Under the pieces are notes generated by a model. It ran no database searches. It saw nothing but the letters and a program-made list of their open reading frames with translations, and had not been told where the DNA came from. From contig NZ_JQKI01000002.1 in NCBI RefSeq assembly GCF_000745965.1, forward strand, positions 62,001 to 126,000: a stretch of DNA of 64,000 nucleotides, in the 5' to 3' direction. The first letter of the stretch is position 1, and the number at the start of each line of letters is the position of its first letter. Source of the DNA: Edaphobacter aggregans DSM 19364 (lineage in GTDB: Bacteria; Acidobacteriota; Terriglobia; Terriglobales; Acidobacteriaceae). Of this stretch, positions 36,617 to 46,076 are shown piece after piece. Made by a program: the position numbers and the translations under genes.

Positions 36617-38107
36617 ATGAACTGGAACGATGTTCTGTGCGAGATGGCGACTCTGAAGTGCGCTGAGTCGCCGGTGGAGATCGCCGGGGTGCAGTACGAC
36701 TCACGCCGCGTGCATCCCGGCGATCTCTTCGTCGCGATGCGTGGCGGCAGTGCCGACGGAAATCGATTCATCGACGCGGCCATCGCACAGGGCGCAGCAG
36801 CGGTAGTGACGGACTCTTCGGAAGCCTACGAAGCGTTGCGGCAGAAGCATGGCAGCCTCGGCGCGGCGCTGGTGGAGCACGGGCGCCGTGCGCTCGCCGA
36901 GGCCAGCTCCGCGGTCTTCGGGCACCCGCAAAAGCACTTGGCGCTAAGCGGCGTGACAGGAACCAACGGGAAGACGACGACCGCGTTTTTGCTCGAATCG
37001 ATGCTGCGCAGCGTAGGGCGCAGATGCGTGCTGATTGGCACCATCGAGACGCATGTGGCCGGTGAGGTGCGCCAGTCGCCGCATACAACGCCTGAGTCGC
37101 GGGATGTAGTCGAGCTCTTCGCCGACGGAGTGAAGGCGGGCGCGAGCGAGGCCGTGATGGAGATGTCGAGCCACGCGCTCGAGCAGGAGCGCGTGTGGGG
37201 ACTGCCCGTTGAAGTTGCCATCTTCACCAACCTTACGCAGGATCACCTCGACTATCACGGAACGATGGAGCAGTATTTTGCCGCGAAGGCTCGCTTATTC
37301 GAAGGCGTGGGCACGCCACCTCCGCGCCTTGCTGTGGTGAACACCGACGATCCGTATGGAGCGCGGCTGGCTGCCGGAATCGAGCGGTCGCAGCTGGTGC
37401 GCTATGGTATGAGCGCCGATGCGGACTTCCGCGCCGAGAGCATTCAGATGCACGCCGGCGAGACGTACTTTCGCATGTCGACTCCTGCTGGTGTGGCGGA
37501 GATACGCTCTCCGCTGACCGGGCGGGTGAATGTCTACAACCTGCTGGCGGCGAGTGCGGCGGCCTGGGCGCGCGGTTTGAAACTCGACGAAATTGTTCAG
37601 GCTGCCGCTGCGAGCGCACAGGTGCCTGGACGGTTTGAGGTAGTGCCTTCGACGAATGGCGTGACCGTCGTGGTCGACTATGCTCACACGGATGATGCGC
37701 TGCGAAACCTGATTACACTGGCCCGTGAGCTGGTGCGGGAGCGCGGGGGCCGCGTCATTACGCTCTTCGGCTGCGGCGGAGATCGTGACCGCACAAAGCG
37801 TCCGCGTATGGGACGCGCGGCGGGCGAGGGAAGTGATTTGGTCGTGCTGACGAGCGACAATCCGCGCAGCGAAGATCCCAGCGCGATCATCGCAGAGGCG
37901 CTGGCAGGAGTGAAGGAGACCGGGACCGAGTGCATCACCGAAGAGAATCGCGCGAAGGCCATTGCTCTTGCGATTCGTGCAGCACAACACGGCGATCTTG
38001 TTCTGATCGCCGGCAAGGGACACGAGAAGGTGCAGGAACTGAAGAACAAAGCGGTGCCATTCGATGATGTTGCGGTTGCTGCCGGCGTGTTGAAGGAGAT
38101 TGGATGA
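36617..38107 (+). CDS. murE: UDP-MurNAc-L-Ala-D-Glu:meso-diaminopimelate ligase
   Basis: Adds the third stem-peptide residue in the cytoplasm. From ATG 36617 the product is 496 aa. The ATP loop GVTGTNGKTTT, the central HHALEQ-type region (SSHALEQERVWG) and the C-terminal DNPRSEDP are present. DNPR is the known marker for meso-diaminopimelate as substrate, so the wall is of the DAP type. The frame stays open back to 36545 but overlaps the PBP gene; MNWNDVL is the more usual start. The stop overlaps murF (ATGA). Confidence 0.95.
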   Translation: MNWNDVLCEMATLKCAESPVEIAGVQYDSRRVHPGDLFVAMRGGSADGNRFIDAAIAQGAAAVVTDSSEAYEALRQKHGSLGAALVEHGRRALAEASSAVFGHPQKHLALSGVTGTNGKTTTAFLLESMLRSVGRRCVLIGTIETHVAGEVRQSPHTTPESRDVVELFADGVKAGASEAVMEMSSHALEQERVWGLPVEVAIFTNLTQDHLDYHGTMEQYFAAKARLFEGVGTPPPRLAVVNTDDPYGARLAAGIERSQLVRYGMSADADFRAESIQMHAGETYFRMSTPAGVAEIRSPLTGRVNVYNLLAASAAAWARGLKLDEIVQAAAASAQVPGRFEVVPSTNGVTVVVDYAHTDDALRNLITLARELVRERGGRVITLFGCGGDRDRTKRPRMGRAAGEGSDLVVLTSDNPRSEDPSAIIAEALAGVKETGTECITEENRAKAIALAIRAAQHGDLVLIAGKGHEKVQELKNKAVPFDDVAVAAGVLKEIG

Positions 38108-39483
38108 AGCTTACGTTGGGCCAGATTGCTGACTGGATTCATGCTGAGGGAGATTTCGACACCTCGGCCGAGGCTCAGGGATATTCGATCGATTCGCGAA
38201 CCGTTGGTGCCGGCGAGCTCTTCTTCGCGGTGAAAGGCGAGCGGTTGGACGGACATGATTACGTTGCTGCTGCGCTTGCTGATGGTGCCGTTGCGGCAGT
38301 CGTGGGCAACCAGTGGATCGTGCCTGCGGAGGTGGATGCCGCGAAGCTGCTTCGCGTAGCCGAGTGCGACGACTGCGTTCTGCTTGCGCTGCAGCGGCTT
38401 GCCCACGCGGTGCGGCGCGAATGGGGCGGCCGGGTGATCGGCGTTACCGGTTCGGCCGGCAAGACCACCACAAAGGAAGCTGTAGCGCAGGTGCTCAGCG
38501 CCAAGTTCCTCGTGTTGAAGTCGGCGGGAAATCTGAACAATGCCTTCGGGGTTCCGTTGCAATTGCTTCGGCTCGAACGCGAGCACGAGGTCGCGGTGCT
38601 TGAGATGGGAATGAATCACGCCGGTGAGATTGCGGCGTTAGCGAGGATCGCCGAGCCGGACTGGGCCGTCGTCTCCAACGTCGCGCCGGTCCACATGGAG
38701 TTTTTCCCCGACGGCATTGCCGGAATCGCTCGCGCGAAGTACGAACTGGTCGAGGCGTTGTCAGCCGATGGCGTCGCCTTGCTGAACGCGGACGATCCTT
38801 ACGTGAAGGAGTTCGGCCGCGGCATGGGAGACCGGGCCATGTTTTACGGCACGAATGCTGAGTCGCAGGTTCGCGCGGAGAACATCGCAGAAGCTGGAGT
38901 TAAGGGTATTCGTTTTGATGCAGTTGTTGCTGACGTCCGCGAGCCTGTGCAGCTGAAGTTGATGGGCCGCCACAATGTGCTGAACGCGCTCGCTGCGATC
39001 GCCGCGGGTGTCCGAAGCGGGATGAGCCTGAAGGAGTGCGCGGAGGCGGTTGCCGGGTTGCGTCCAGCGGATAAGCGCGGCGAGGTGCTACGGTGGCGCG
39101 GCACGACGCTGATCAACGATTGTTACAACTCCAACCCACGCGCTCTGGATGCGATGGTGGACGCACTGATGTCGACGCCGGGCAAACGCCACATTGTGAT
39201 CGCCGGCGAGATGCTGGAGCTTGGTTCCGAGAGCGCAGCATTACACGCAGCCTGCGGCCAGCGAATGGCAACACGCGGCGTGGATGCGGTGGTTGGAGTC
39301 AGAGGCGAAGCGGAATCCCTGGCAGATGCTGCGCGGGAAGGTGGCGTCGAAGCCATCTTCGCCCAGACACCGGAGGAGGCCGGCGCGTGGCTGCGGGCTC
39401 ACGTGCGAGCGGGCGATGTCGTGCTTCTGAAGGCGTCGCGCGGCGTTCGGTTGGAGCGCGCCCTTGCAGACCTCGGAGATTGA
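38104..39483 (+). CDS. murF: UDP-MurNAc-tripeptide:D-Ala-D-Ala ligase
   Basis: Adds D-Ala-D-Ala to complete the pentapeptide precursor. The 459-aa product has YSIDSRTVGAGELFFAVKGER near the start, the ATP loop GVTGSAGKTTTKE, the EMGMNHAGEI block and NDCYNSNPRALDAM. The ATG overlaps the murE stop by four bases. A 139-base gap separates it from mraY. Confidence 0.95.
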   Translation: MKLTLGQIADWIHAEGDFDTSAEAQGYSIDSRTVGAGELFFAVKGERLDGHDYVAAALADGAVAAVVGNQWIVPAEVDAAKLLRVAECDDCVLLALQRLAHAVRREWGGRVIGVTGSAGKTTTKEAVAQVLSAKFLVLKSAGNLNNAFGVPLQLLRLEREHEVAVLEMGMNHAGEIAALARIAEPDWAVVSNVAPVHMEFFPDGIAGIARAKYELVEALSADGVALLNADDPYVKEFGRGMGDRAMFYGTNAESQVRAENIAEAGVKGIRFDAVVADVREPVQLKLMGRHNVLNALAAIAAGVRSGMSLKECAEAVAGLRPADKRGEVLRWRGTTLINDCYNSNPRALDAMVDALMSTPGKRHIVIAGEMLELGSESAALHAACGQRMATRGVDAVVGVRGEAESLADAAREGGVEAIFAQTPEEAGAWLRAHVRAGDVVLLKASRGVRLERALADLGD

Positions 39484-39622
39484 AGCCCGACGGGATAGAG
39501 TTTGGTTCGCGGTTGAAAATGCCACGAAGCACGCATGGAGCCTGTTAATATACGATCTAGCCCGCTGTCTGCCGCGCTGACGGCAGCTGCCTATCTTGTG
39601 AATTCCATCGAAGGCGGACGTT

Positions 39623-40759
39623 TTGCTCTATTGGCTGCTGTATCAAAAGCTGTTTCCCTACTTTCGCCTGTTTCGCATCTTTCGCTACCTCACGTTTCGC
39701 ACGGTCTTTGCGAGCCTGACGGCGCTGCTGATCGGTCTGCTGATTGGCCCGTACGTTATTGAGCGGTTGCGGGAGTTCCAGATCGGCCAGTACATTCGCG
39801 AGGAGGGACCGCAGTCGCACCAGAAGAAGAGCGGAACACCGACGATGGGCGGCGTGCTGATCTGCATCTCGATCCTGGTTCCGACTCTGCTGTGGTCCGA
39901 TCTTTCGAACCCGTTTGTGTGGCTGGTGATGTTGTCCACGCTGGCCTTCGGCGCCATCGGATTCGCCGACGACTACATTAAGGTAGTGCATCGCCGGAAC
40001 CTGGGCCTGACGGCCCGTGCGAAGCTGGGGCTTCAGATGCTTGCGAGTGCCGGCGTCGCCGTTACTCTGCTGCACATGGAGGTTCACGGAGGTTACTCCA
40101 CGAAGCTGATGTTCCCGTTCTTCAAGCGCTTCCGTCCCGATCTCGTGTGGGAGTGGCTGGGTCAGATTCCGCATCTGCACTGGCTGGCATTTCTGCCGTT
40201 CGTTGTCTTTGTGATGCTGGTCATCGCGGGCGCAAGCAATGCTGTCAACCTGACCGACGGGCTCGATGGCCTGGCGATCGGCTGCACCATCGTCGCCGCC
40301 GGAGCGCTGACCGTTCTGACCTACGTGAGCGGTCACGTCGTCTTCTCCGACTATCTGGAACTGCAGCGCATGCCGATGGTTAGCGAGCTGACCATCTTCT
40401 GTGGAGCGATGGTGGGGGCGAGCATTGGATTTCTCTGGTACAACGCGCATCCTGCGGAGATCTTCATGGGCGACGTCGGCTCGCTCGCTCTTGGCGGCGC
40501 GATTGGTACGGTCGCTGTCGTCATCAAGCAGGAGCTGCTGCTGCCGTTCATCGGCGGCGTCTTTATCCTGGAGGCGCTCAGCGTGATGCTCCAGGTTGGA
40601 AGCTATAAGCTGCGCAACGGGAAGAGAATCTTCAAGATGGCTCCGCTCCATCATCACTTCGAACTGCTGGGCTGGTCCGAGTCGAAGGTGATCGCGCGGT
40701 TCTGGATTCTGGCGCTGATCTTTGCGCTGCTTGCTTTGACGACGTTGAAGTTGCGGTAA
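39623..40759 (+). CDS. mraY: Phospho-MurNAc-pentapeptide translocase
   Basis: Inner-membrane enzyme that makes lipid I from UDP-MurNAc-pentapeptide and undecaprenyl phosphate. The 378-aa product has about ten helices and the family motifs [31 protein letters not shown], the metal-binding [11 protein letters not shown] and the histidine motif APLHHHFEL. The start is a TTG at 39623 (L-Y-W-L-L-Y, matching the family's MLYWLLY), preceded by AAGGCGGA. No ATG fits. Confidence 0.95.
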   Translation: MLYWLLYQKLFPYFRLFRIFRYLTFRTVFASLTALLIGLLIGPYVIERLREFQIGQYIREEGPQSHQKKSGTPTMGGVLICISILVPTLLWSDLSNPFVWLVMLSTLAFGAIGFADDYIKVVHRRNLGLTARAKLGLQMLASAGVAVTLLHMEVHGGYSTKLMFPFFKRFRPDLVWEWLGQIPHLHWLAFLPFVVFVMLVIAGASNAVNLTDGLDGLAIGCTIVAAGALTVLTYVSGHVVFSDYLELQRMPMVSELTIFCGAMVGASIGFLWYNAHPAEIFMGDVGSLALGGAIGTVAVVIKQELLLPFIGGVFILEALSVMLQVGSYKLRNGKRIFKMAPLHHHFELLGWSESKVIARFWILALIFALLALTTLKLR

Positions 40760-40784
40760 TGCCTGTGATCTGATTGAGAGCGCT

Positions 40785-42140
40785 ATGGATCTGAAAAACA
40801 AAAGGGTGTTGGTGGTGGGGCTGGGAAAGTCGGGGATCTCGGCGGCGATGTTTCTTCGTCGTCAGGGTGCTCGAGTTACGGTGAGCGACGCGCGCAGCGC
40901 GGTGGCTTTGGCGAAGGAGATTCCGGCGCTGCTGGATGCGGGGATCATGGTCGAGAGCGGCGGACATGGTCTGCTAACCTTTCGCCGTCAGGATCTGATC
41001 GTCATCTCTCCGGGTGTTCCGCTCGATACGCCTGAGGTGAAGCAGGTGATCGGTTACGGAATGCCGGTGATCGGTGAACTGGAACTGGCCAGCCGCTTTC
41101 TCAATGGGCGCGTTGTTGCGATTACGGGCTCGAACGGTAAGACGACGACGACGACGCTGATCGGCAAGATCCTGAAAGAGGCTGGTCTTCCGACGCTTGT
41201 GGGCGGCAACATCGGAACGCCAGTCATTGATCTTGTTGCGGAGAGTACCGGCGAGAGCATCGACATACTCGAGGTCTCCAGCTTTCAGTTGGAGACGATC
41301 GAGCAGTTTCGTCCCTGGATTGCTGTGGTGCTGAACATTACTCCGGATCATCTCGATCGGCATGGCAGCTTCGAGAACTACGCCGCGATGAAGGAGCGCA
41401 TTACGGAGAACCAGCAAGCCGAGGACTTCCTGGTTTTGAACGCCGAGGACAAGTCGACGCAGATGGTCGCGGCCAAAACGAAGGCGCAGATCTTCTGGTT
41501 CAGCCCGCGGCGGCCGATCAAGCAGGGTGCGTTCGTGCATGGCGAGAGCATCGTCTTTGTGCCGCGCGAAGGGGCGAAGGCCGAGCCGATTATGCCGGTC
41601 GCGGAGATTCCGCTGAAGGGCTCGCATAACGTGGAGAACGTTCTGGCTGCAATCTGCGCGGCGCGGCTTGCGGGCGCTCCTGCGGAGAAGATTCGTGCCT
41701 CGGTGCGGAGCTTCAAGGCGGTCGAGCATCGCCTCGAGTTCGTCGGCACGGTTCAGGGAGTGGAGTACTTCAACGACTCCAAGGCTACGAACGTCGATGC
41801 CGCGATGAAGGCGGTCTCGTCGTTTCCGAGCGGCATTCATCTGATCCTCGGCGGCAAGGATAAGGACTCCGATTACACGCTGCTGGGACCGCTTCTGCGG
41901 GAGCGGGTGAAGGCTGTTTATACGATTGGTTCAGCCGCGGAAAAGATTGAGCGTGAGCTTCACGGAGTCGTGAAGATGGTGGGAGCGGGAACGATCGACG
42001 TGGCTGTGCACGAGGCGAGCAAGGCCGCGGTTCCCGGCGATGTTGTGCTGCTGGCTCCGGCCTGCTCGAGCTTCGACCAGTTTGAAAACTACGAGCATCG
42101 CGGGCGGACCTTCCGGCAAATCGTGAGCGAGCTGAGCTAG
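40785..42140 (+). CDS. murD: UDP-MurNAc-L-Ala:D-Glu ligase
   Basis: Adds D-glutamate to UDP-MurNAc-L-Ala. The 451-aa product has a nucleotide-binding start (KRVLVVGLGKSGISAAMFLR), the ATP loop ITGSNGKTTTTTL, NITPDHLDRH and YFNDSKATNVDA. The C-terminal LLAPACSSFDQFENYEHRG is intact. It lies 25 bases after mraY and 18 bases before ftsW. Confidence 0.96.
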   Translation: MDLKNKRVLVVGLGKSGISAAMFLRRQGARVTVSDARSAVALAKEIPALLDAGIMVESGGHGLLTFRRQDLIVISPGVPLDTPEVKQVIGYGMPVIGELELASRFLNGRVVAITGSNGKTTTTTLIGKILKEAGLPTLVGGNIGTPVIDLVAESTGESIDILEVSSFQLETIEQFRPWIAVVLNITPDHLDRHGSFENYAAMKERITENQQAEDFLVLNAEDKSTQMVAAKTKAQIFWFSPRRPIKQGAFVHGESIVFVPREGAKAEPIMPVAEIPLKGSHNVENVLAAICAARLAGAPAEKIRASVRSFKAVEHRLEFVGTVQGVEYFNDSKATNVDAAMKAVSSFPSGIHLILGGKDKDSDYTLLGPLLRERVKAVYTIGSAAEKIERELHGVVKMVGAGTIDVAVHEASKAAVPGDVVLLAPACSSFDQFENYEHRGRTFRQIVSELS

Positions 42141-42158
42141 CAGCGGGAAGCGTGGGAG

Positions 42159-43250
42159 ATGGCGAAGAGAGTAGGGGTCGATAAGTGGCTCTTCGGAGTG
42201 GTGCTGCTGCTGGTCCTGTTCGGGCTGGTGATGGTCTTTTCAGCCTCGGCCGTTGTGGCCAAGGCTGAGTATGGAAGTCCGTATCAGTTCATGCTTCGTC
42301 AGGCGGCTTGGGCTGTTCTGGGGATGATTGCGCTGGTTCTGCTGATGAAGGTGGACTATCGCAACTACAACAATCCGAAGGTTGTGTTCACTGCGGTTGC
42401 GGTGACGATGGTGCTGCTGATCGGCGTCTTTGCGATGCGCGACTCGCACAATACGCATCGCTGGTTCCGCTTTGGAATCATGAGTTTTCAGCCCTCGGAG
42501 CTGGCGAAGCCGACGCTGGTGCTGTTTCTCGCATACTTTCTCCAGACTCGTATTCACAAGATGGACGACTGGCGCGGAACGGTTCTTCGCGCTGCGCTTC
42601 CTCCGCTGGTCTTTGTCGCGCTGATCCTGAAGGAGCCGGATCTTGGGACCGCGATGGTTTGCGCGGCGGTTACGGCGCTGATGCTGTATCTCGCGGGGAT
42701 GCAGGTGAAGTATCTCGGGATCGGGCTGCTGGCCTCGATGCCGGTGCTTTACTACATGCTGTTTCGCGTGCCGTGGCGCAGGGCGAGAATGTTGGCCTTT
42801 GTGAATCCTGAGGCCGATCCTCGCGGAACGGGATTTCATATTCTGCAGTCGCTGATCGCGGTTGGCACGGGTGGTCTGCGCGGGCTCGGGCTGATGGAAG
42901 GACGGCAGAAGCTGTTCTATCTTCCGGAGCCGCATACGGACTTCATCTACGCGAACGTCTGCGAGGAACTTGGGCTGATCGGCGCGCTGCTGCTGGTTGC
43001 ACTGTTCGTTGCTCTCGGCTATCGCGGGCTGCGGGCGGCTTATCTTTCGACCGATCCGTTTGCGCGGTTCCTGGCGTTTGGGATTACCTCGACGGTGCTG
43101 ATCCAGGCGTTCTTCAATATGAGCGTCGTGATTGCTCTGCTTCCGACGAAGGGAATCACGCTGCCATTTGTATCGTTTGGCGGAACGTCGCTGTTTGTAA
43201 TGCTGGCGAGCATGGGCGTTCTGCTGAATGTGACTCGCGAGATTGATTGA
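42159..43250 (+). CDS. ftsW: Septal peptidoglycan glycosyltransferase (SEDS) FtsW
   Basis: A 363-aa SEDS-family inner-membrane protein with ten predicted helices. Family landmarks include MVFSASAVVA near the start, FQPSELAKPTLVLFLAYFL, KEPDLGTAMV, and the C-terminal LPTKGITLPFVSFGGTSL. FtsW polymerises glycan at the septum with the class B PBP encoded in the same cluster. Its TGA shares a base with an ATG (TGATG) that opens the murG frame. Confidence 0.95.
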   Translation: MAKRVGVDKWLFGVVLLLVLFGLVMVFSASAVVAKAEYGSPYQFMLRQAAWAVLGMIALVLLMKVDYRNYNNPKVVFTAVAVTMVLLIGVFAMRDSHNTHRWFRFGIMSFQPSELAKPTLVLFLAYFLQTRIHKMDDWRGTVLRAALPPLVFVALILKEPDLGTAMVCAAVTALMLYLAGMQVKYLGIGLLASMPVLYYMLFRVPWRRARMLAFVNPEADPRGTGFHILQSLIAVGTGGLRGLGLMEGRQKLFYLPEPHTDFIYANVCEELGLIGALLLVALFVALGYRGLRAAYLSTDPFARFLAFGITSTVLIQAFFNMSVVIALLPTKGITLPFVSFGGTSLFVMLASMGVLLNVTREID

Positions 43251-44368
43251 TGCAGCGAGTCGGCGAGTCAGCGAGTCAGCGAGTCAGCGGGTTGCGGGTG
43301 CTGATTGCTGGTGGTGGAACGGGCGGTCATGTGGTTCCGGCGCTGGCGATTGCGCGGGAGCTTCGGGATGCGCATAGCGCTGAGGTTCGGTTTGTTGGGA
43401 CGGCGCGCGGGCTGGAGACTCGGCTGGTTCCCGAGGCTGGATTTGGGTTGGAGCTGATCAAGGTTGGTCAGCTCAAGAATGTGAGTCTTGCGACTCGTGC
43501 GCGGACTCTGTTTGATCTTCCTTTGGGCGTTCTGCGTTGCGTTGAGCTGCTGCGGAGCTTTCGGCCCGATGTTGTGATCGGGGTTGGAGGTTATGCTTCA
43601 GGGCCGGCGATGATGGCGGCGATTCTGCTGCGTGTTCCTACGGTGGCGTTTGAGCCGAATGCGGTTCCTGGGCTGGCGAACAGGGTGGTTGGAAAGTATG
43701 TCAGTGCTGGTGCGGTGAATCTTCAGGAGACGACGAGGTACTTTCGCAATGCGCGAGTGACGGGAACGCCGGTTCGGCCGGAGTTCTTTGCGATTCAGCC
43801 GAAGCCGGTTGCGCCGGCTCGGCGGCTGCTCGTGTTTGGCGCGAGCCAGGGCGCGCGCGTGTTGAACGAGATGATGCCGAAGATCATGGAGCGGCTGCTG
43901 GCGGCGTTTCCGGAGCTGACGGTGGTTCATCAGACCGGCGCTCGTCACGCTGAGACGACCTTGGCGGCGTATCAGCAAGCTGGTGTTGGCTTTGAGCGGC
44001 TGCGGGTGACGCCTTATCTGGACGACATGGCGGCGCAGTTTGCGGAGACTGATCTGATTCTTTGCCGCAGCGGAGCGAGCTCGGTTGCGGAGGTTGCGGC
44101 TGCGGGAAGGGCAGCCGTTCTGATTCCGTTTCCGCAGGCGGCAGATGATCATCAGCGGAAGAACGCTGAGGCGTTTGTCGCGGCGGGCGCGGCGGAGCTG
44201 ATCATCGAGCGAGAGTTGACGGAGGAGCGGCTGCTCTCAACGCTGACGGCGCTGCTTGCGGATGATCCGCGACGGGTTGCGATGGGTGAGCGGTCGCGGG
44301 CTCTGGCTCATCCAGAGGCAGTGCGGGAGATTGCCGGGATGGCTGTGGGGCTTGTGCGCAGGGTCTGA
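43250..44368 (+). CDS. murG: MurG, lipid I to lipid II N-acetylglucosaminyltransferase
   Basis: Transfers GlcNAc onto lipid I at the inner face of the membrane. The domain motif GLRVLIAGGGTGGHVVPALA, the second GxGG-like GVGGYASGPAM, and the C-terminal FGASQGARVLNE, LCRSGASSVAEVAA and PFPQAADDHQ are all present. The ATG at 43250 overlaps the ftsW stop and gives 372 aa, but residues 2-14 are encoded by 8-bp tandem repeats (VGESASQRVS). The family start MRVLIAGGG would correspond to a TTG at 43292, just after the repeats. Which codon is used cannot be decided here. Confidence 0.93.
   Translation: MQRVGESASQRVSGLRVLIAGGGTGGHVVPALAIARELRDAHSAEVRFVGTARGLETRLVPEAGFGLELIKVGQLKNVSLATRARTLFDLPLGVLRCVELLRSFRPDVVIGVGGYASGPAMMAAILLRVPTVAFEPNAVPGLANRVVGKYVSAGAVNLQETTRYFRNARVTGTPVRPEFFAIQPKPVAPARRLLVFGASQGARVLNEMMPKIMERLLAAFPELTVVHQTGARHAETTLAAYQQAGVGFERLRVTPYLDDMAAQFAETDLILCRSGASSVAEVAAAGRAAVLIPFPQAADDHQRKNAEAFVAAGAAELIIERELTEERLLSTLTALLADDPRRVAMGERSRALAHPEAVREIAGMAVGLVRRV
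43255..43286. repeat. Four 8-bp tandem repeats at the start of murG
   Basis: GCGAGTCG is followed by three exact GCGAGTCA units, then a decayed GCGGGTTG. The same octamer is repeated at 58040-58071 and, decayed, at 34184-34215. The unit length is not a multiple of three, so a change in copy number would shift a frame starting upstream. Confidence 0.85.
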
Positions 44369-44718
44369 CCCCCCTCCCCCCTTGTTTTTGTAAATTATCT
44401 GCTTTCAATGGTTTATGCGAATCGCGCGGTGTAAAATATTGAAAACAGATATTTTAGTGGTCAAAATCTTGATTTGTAAAGGGTTACGGGTAAACGTTTG
44501 GTTTCTGTCTTTCTGACCCTTTCTTTAATTCTATGTGGTGGATGGGAATTAATCGGCAACTTGTATCTCTTTTGGTTTGATAGACATGCGGCGAAATGGG
44601 GCTTGACAAACCTGATTTGCTGGGTTTTTGAGGGTCATTTTTGTAAACGGATTTATTTTGTGTGGGTTTGACGGCGATTTGGCGGTTCGGCTTGGCGATG
44701 ATCCTTGCCAGCACGGGC
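44369..44718. repeat. AT-rich repeat-like spacer after murG
   Basis: A run of C and T (CCCCCCTCCCCCCTTG) right after the murG stop leads into AT-rich DNA. It has a loose periodicity of AAAATATTGAAAACAG, AAAATCTTGATTTGTAAAG and similar units. No gene is supported. The GGTCAAAATCTTG segment recurs near 28715. I associate such arrays with Acidobacteriota intergenic DNA, from memory. Confidence 0.5.
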
Positions 44719-44758
44719 AAAAATACAGGGATTCCACGCTTCCCTCGGAATGACGACG
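44719..44758. repeat. Intergenic repeat copy (AAAATACAGGGATTCC type)
   Basis: The segment starts AAAATACAGGGATTCCACGC and ends GGAATGACGACG. It shares its ends with the copy at 55348-55400 and the TGACG end with 47837-47882. Confidence 0.6.
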
Positions 44759-44872
44759 TTTGGGTTGGGTTGAATGTCCGGGGCCTGCGTCAGAAGAAGC
44801 AACTGTATGGAAAGCACGGAGGGCCCAGAAGCCGAGCCACCTTCAGGGACGCGAAGGGTGTGGGTGGAGAGA

Positions 44873-44918
44873 AGGGCAAAAGCGAAACGGGCCAGGATGG
44901 TTTGATTCCTGGCCCGTT
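44873..44918 (-). terminator. Terminator of the WxxGxW-repeat gene
   Basis: AACGGGCCAGGA (44886-44897) pairs perfectly with TCCTGGCCCGTT (44907-44918). On the minus strand the stem is followed by TTTCGCTTTTG. It lies 25 bases past the stop of the gene at 44943. Confidence 0.8.
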
Positions 44919-44942
44919 CCGCTGCCGCAATGAAAGTGAAGC

Positions 44943-46076
44943 TTAGCGATGTCCGCCGCCGCCGCCGCGGCCTCCGCCTCCACCGCTGAAGCCGCCGCGT
45001 GAACCGCCGCTGAAGCCTCCGCCGAAGCTGCCGCGAGAGCCTCCGCTATAGCCGCCGAAGCTGCCGCGAGAGCCTCCGCCGCTATAGCCGCCGAAGCTGC
45101 CGCGGTTGCCGAAGCTCTGGCTGGGCGCGGAGTAGGCGCGGTTGCTAAAGCTCTGGCTGGGCGCGGAGTAGGCGCGGTTGCTGAAGCTCTGCGAGGGGCC
45201 GGAGTAGCTGCGTCCCTGCGAAGGCATGGCAAAGCTACGCGGCGTGCTGCTCATGCTGCTGGCGCCGTTCTTCCAGGCAAAGTTGCCTCCGCTGGCAGAG
45301 CGCGAGCCGAAGCCGCCGTAGCTGGTGCGGCCCTGCGTGGTGATGTGGCGGTCCGCTGAGACGTTCTCCATGCCGCGATTGCCTTGGAAGTTTCCGCCGC
45401 GATTGCCCCGGAAGTTTGCGGCTGAGTTGCCGCCGTTCTTCCAGGCAAAGTTGCCGTTGCGGGTGCTATTGGCGAAGTTGTTTCCGCGGTTGTTGTAGTA
45501 GGAGCCGCGGTTGCCGCCGGCGTAGTTGCCGCTACGGTTGGTCCAGCTCGATCCGCCGGGGCGACCGTCGTAGTGACCGCCGTAGGGACGGTTATAGACG
45601 TAGCCGCCGCCCTTCCATCCGGGGCCAAAGCGGTTGTAGCAGCGGTTGTAGAAGAAGCGTCCACCGCCCCAGTATCCGCCGTAGAAGCCTACGCCGAAGT
45701 AGCCGAAGCCGTAGTTGATGCCGCCGTAGTAGCCGACGGTGGGTCCCCAGTAGCCGGCGTTCCAGAAGTAGCCTCCGGTGCCGTAGCCCCAGTAGCCGGG
45801 GGTCCAGAGGGCTCCGGTGTAGGGCGGGAGCACCCAGGCGCCTTCGACCCACTCGTAGCCTTCACCAGTCCAGGCCCAGTAGCCGGGGGTCCAGATGTAA
45901 CCGGGGCCGGGAATGACGGGCTGCGCGTAGACGGGGATGGCCGGGGGCGCGACGGCGACAGAGACGAAGACACGGGCCTGAGCCGGGGCGGGAGCAAGGA
46001 AGGCTGCGCCGGTAAAGACAGCAGCGCCGAGAACTGCGGCGCCGAGGGTGTTGCGAAGATTACGGGAGAGGTTCAT
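44943..46076 (-). CDS. Secreted Gly/Ser/Asn-rich protein with WTPGYW repeats
   Basis: A 377-aa protein with a signal peptide (about residues 1-33, ending APAQA). It has an N-terminal third containing repeated WTPGYWAW, WTPGYWGY and related motifs, then a low-complexity Gly/Asn/Tyr/Ser-rich remainder with a 12-residue repeat (NRAYSAPSQSFS) and GSFGGYSGG units. It ends in a glycine run (GGGGGRGGGGGHR). WxPGxW repeats are known from the YXWTPGHW-type periplasmic or surface proteins. It is transcribed against the dcw cluster, between murG and murC. The start at 46076 is preceded by AAAGGCAGG; a longer frame to 46178 lacks a signal peptide. Confidence 0.75.
   Translation of the reverse strand: MNLSRNLRNTLGAAVLGAAVFTGAAFLAPAPAQARVFVSVAVAPPAIPVYAQPVIPGPGYIWTPGYWAWTGEGYEWVEGAWVLPPYTGALWTPGYWGYGTGGYFWNAGYWGPTVGYYGGINYGFGYFGVGFYGGYWGGGRFFYNRCYNRFGPGWKGGGYVYNRPYGGHYDGRPGGSSWTNRSGNYAGGNRGSYYNNRGNNFANSTRNGNFAWKNGGNSAANFRGNRGGNFQGNRGMENVSADRHITTQGRTSYGGFGSRSASGGNFAWKNGASSMSSTPRSFAMPSQGRSYSGPSQSFSNRAYSAPSQSFSNRAYSAPSQSFGNRGSFGGYSGGGSRGSFGGYSGGSRGSFGGGFSGGSRGGFSGGGGGRGGGGGHR

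Noticed and set aside
43255..43286. Octamer arrays considered as a CRISPR array
   Set aside because: The units are contiguous 8-mers without spacers.
44662..44946. 94-aa plus-strand frame after murG
   Set aside because: It runs through the intergenic repeat at 44719 and the terminator of the opposite gene, so coding is unlikely.
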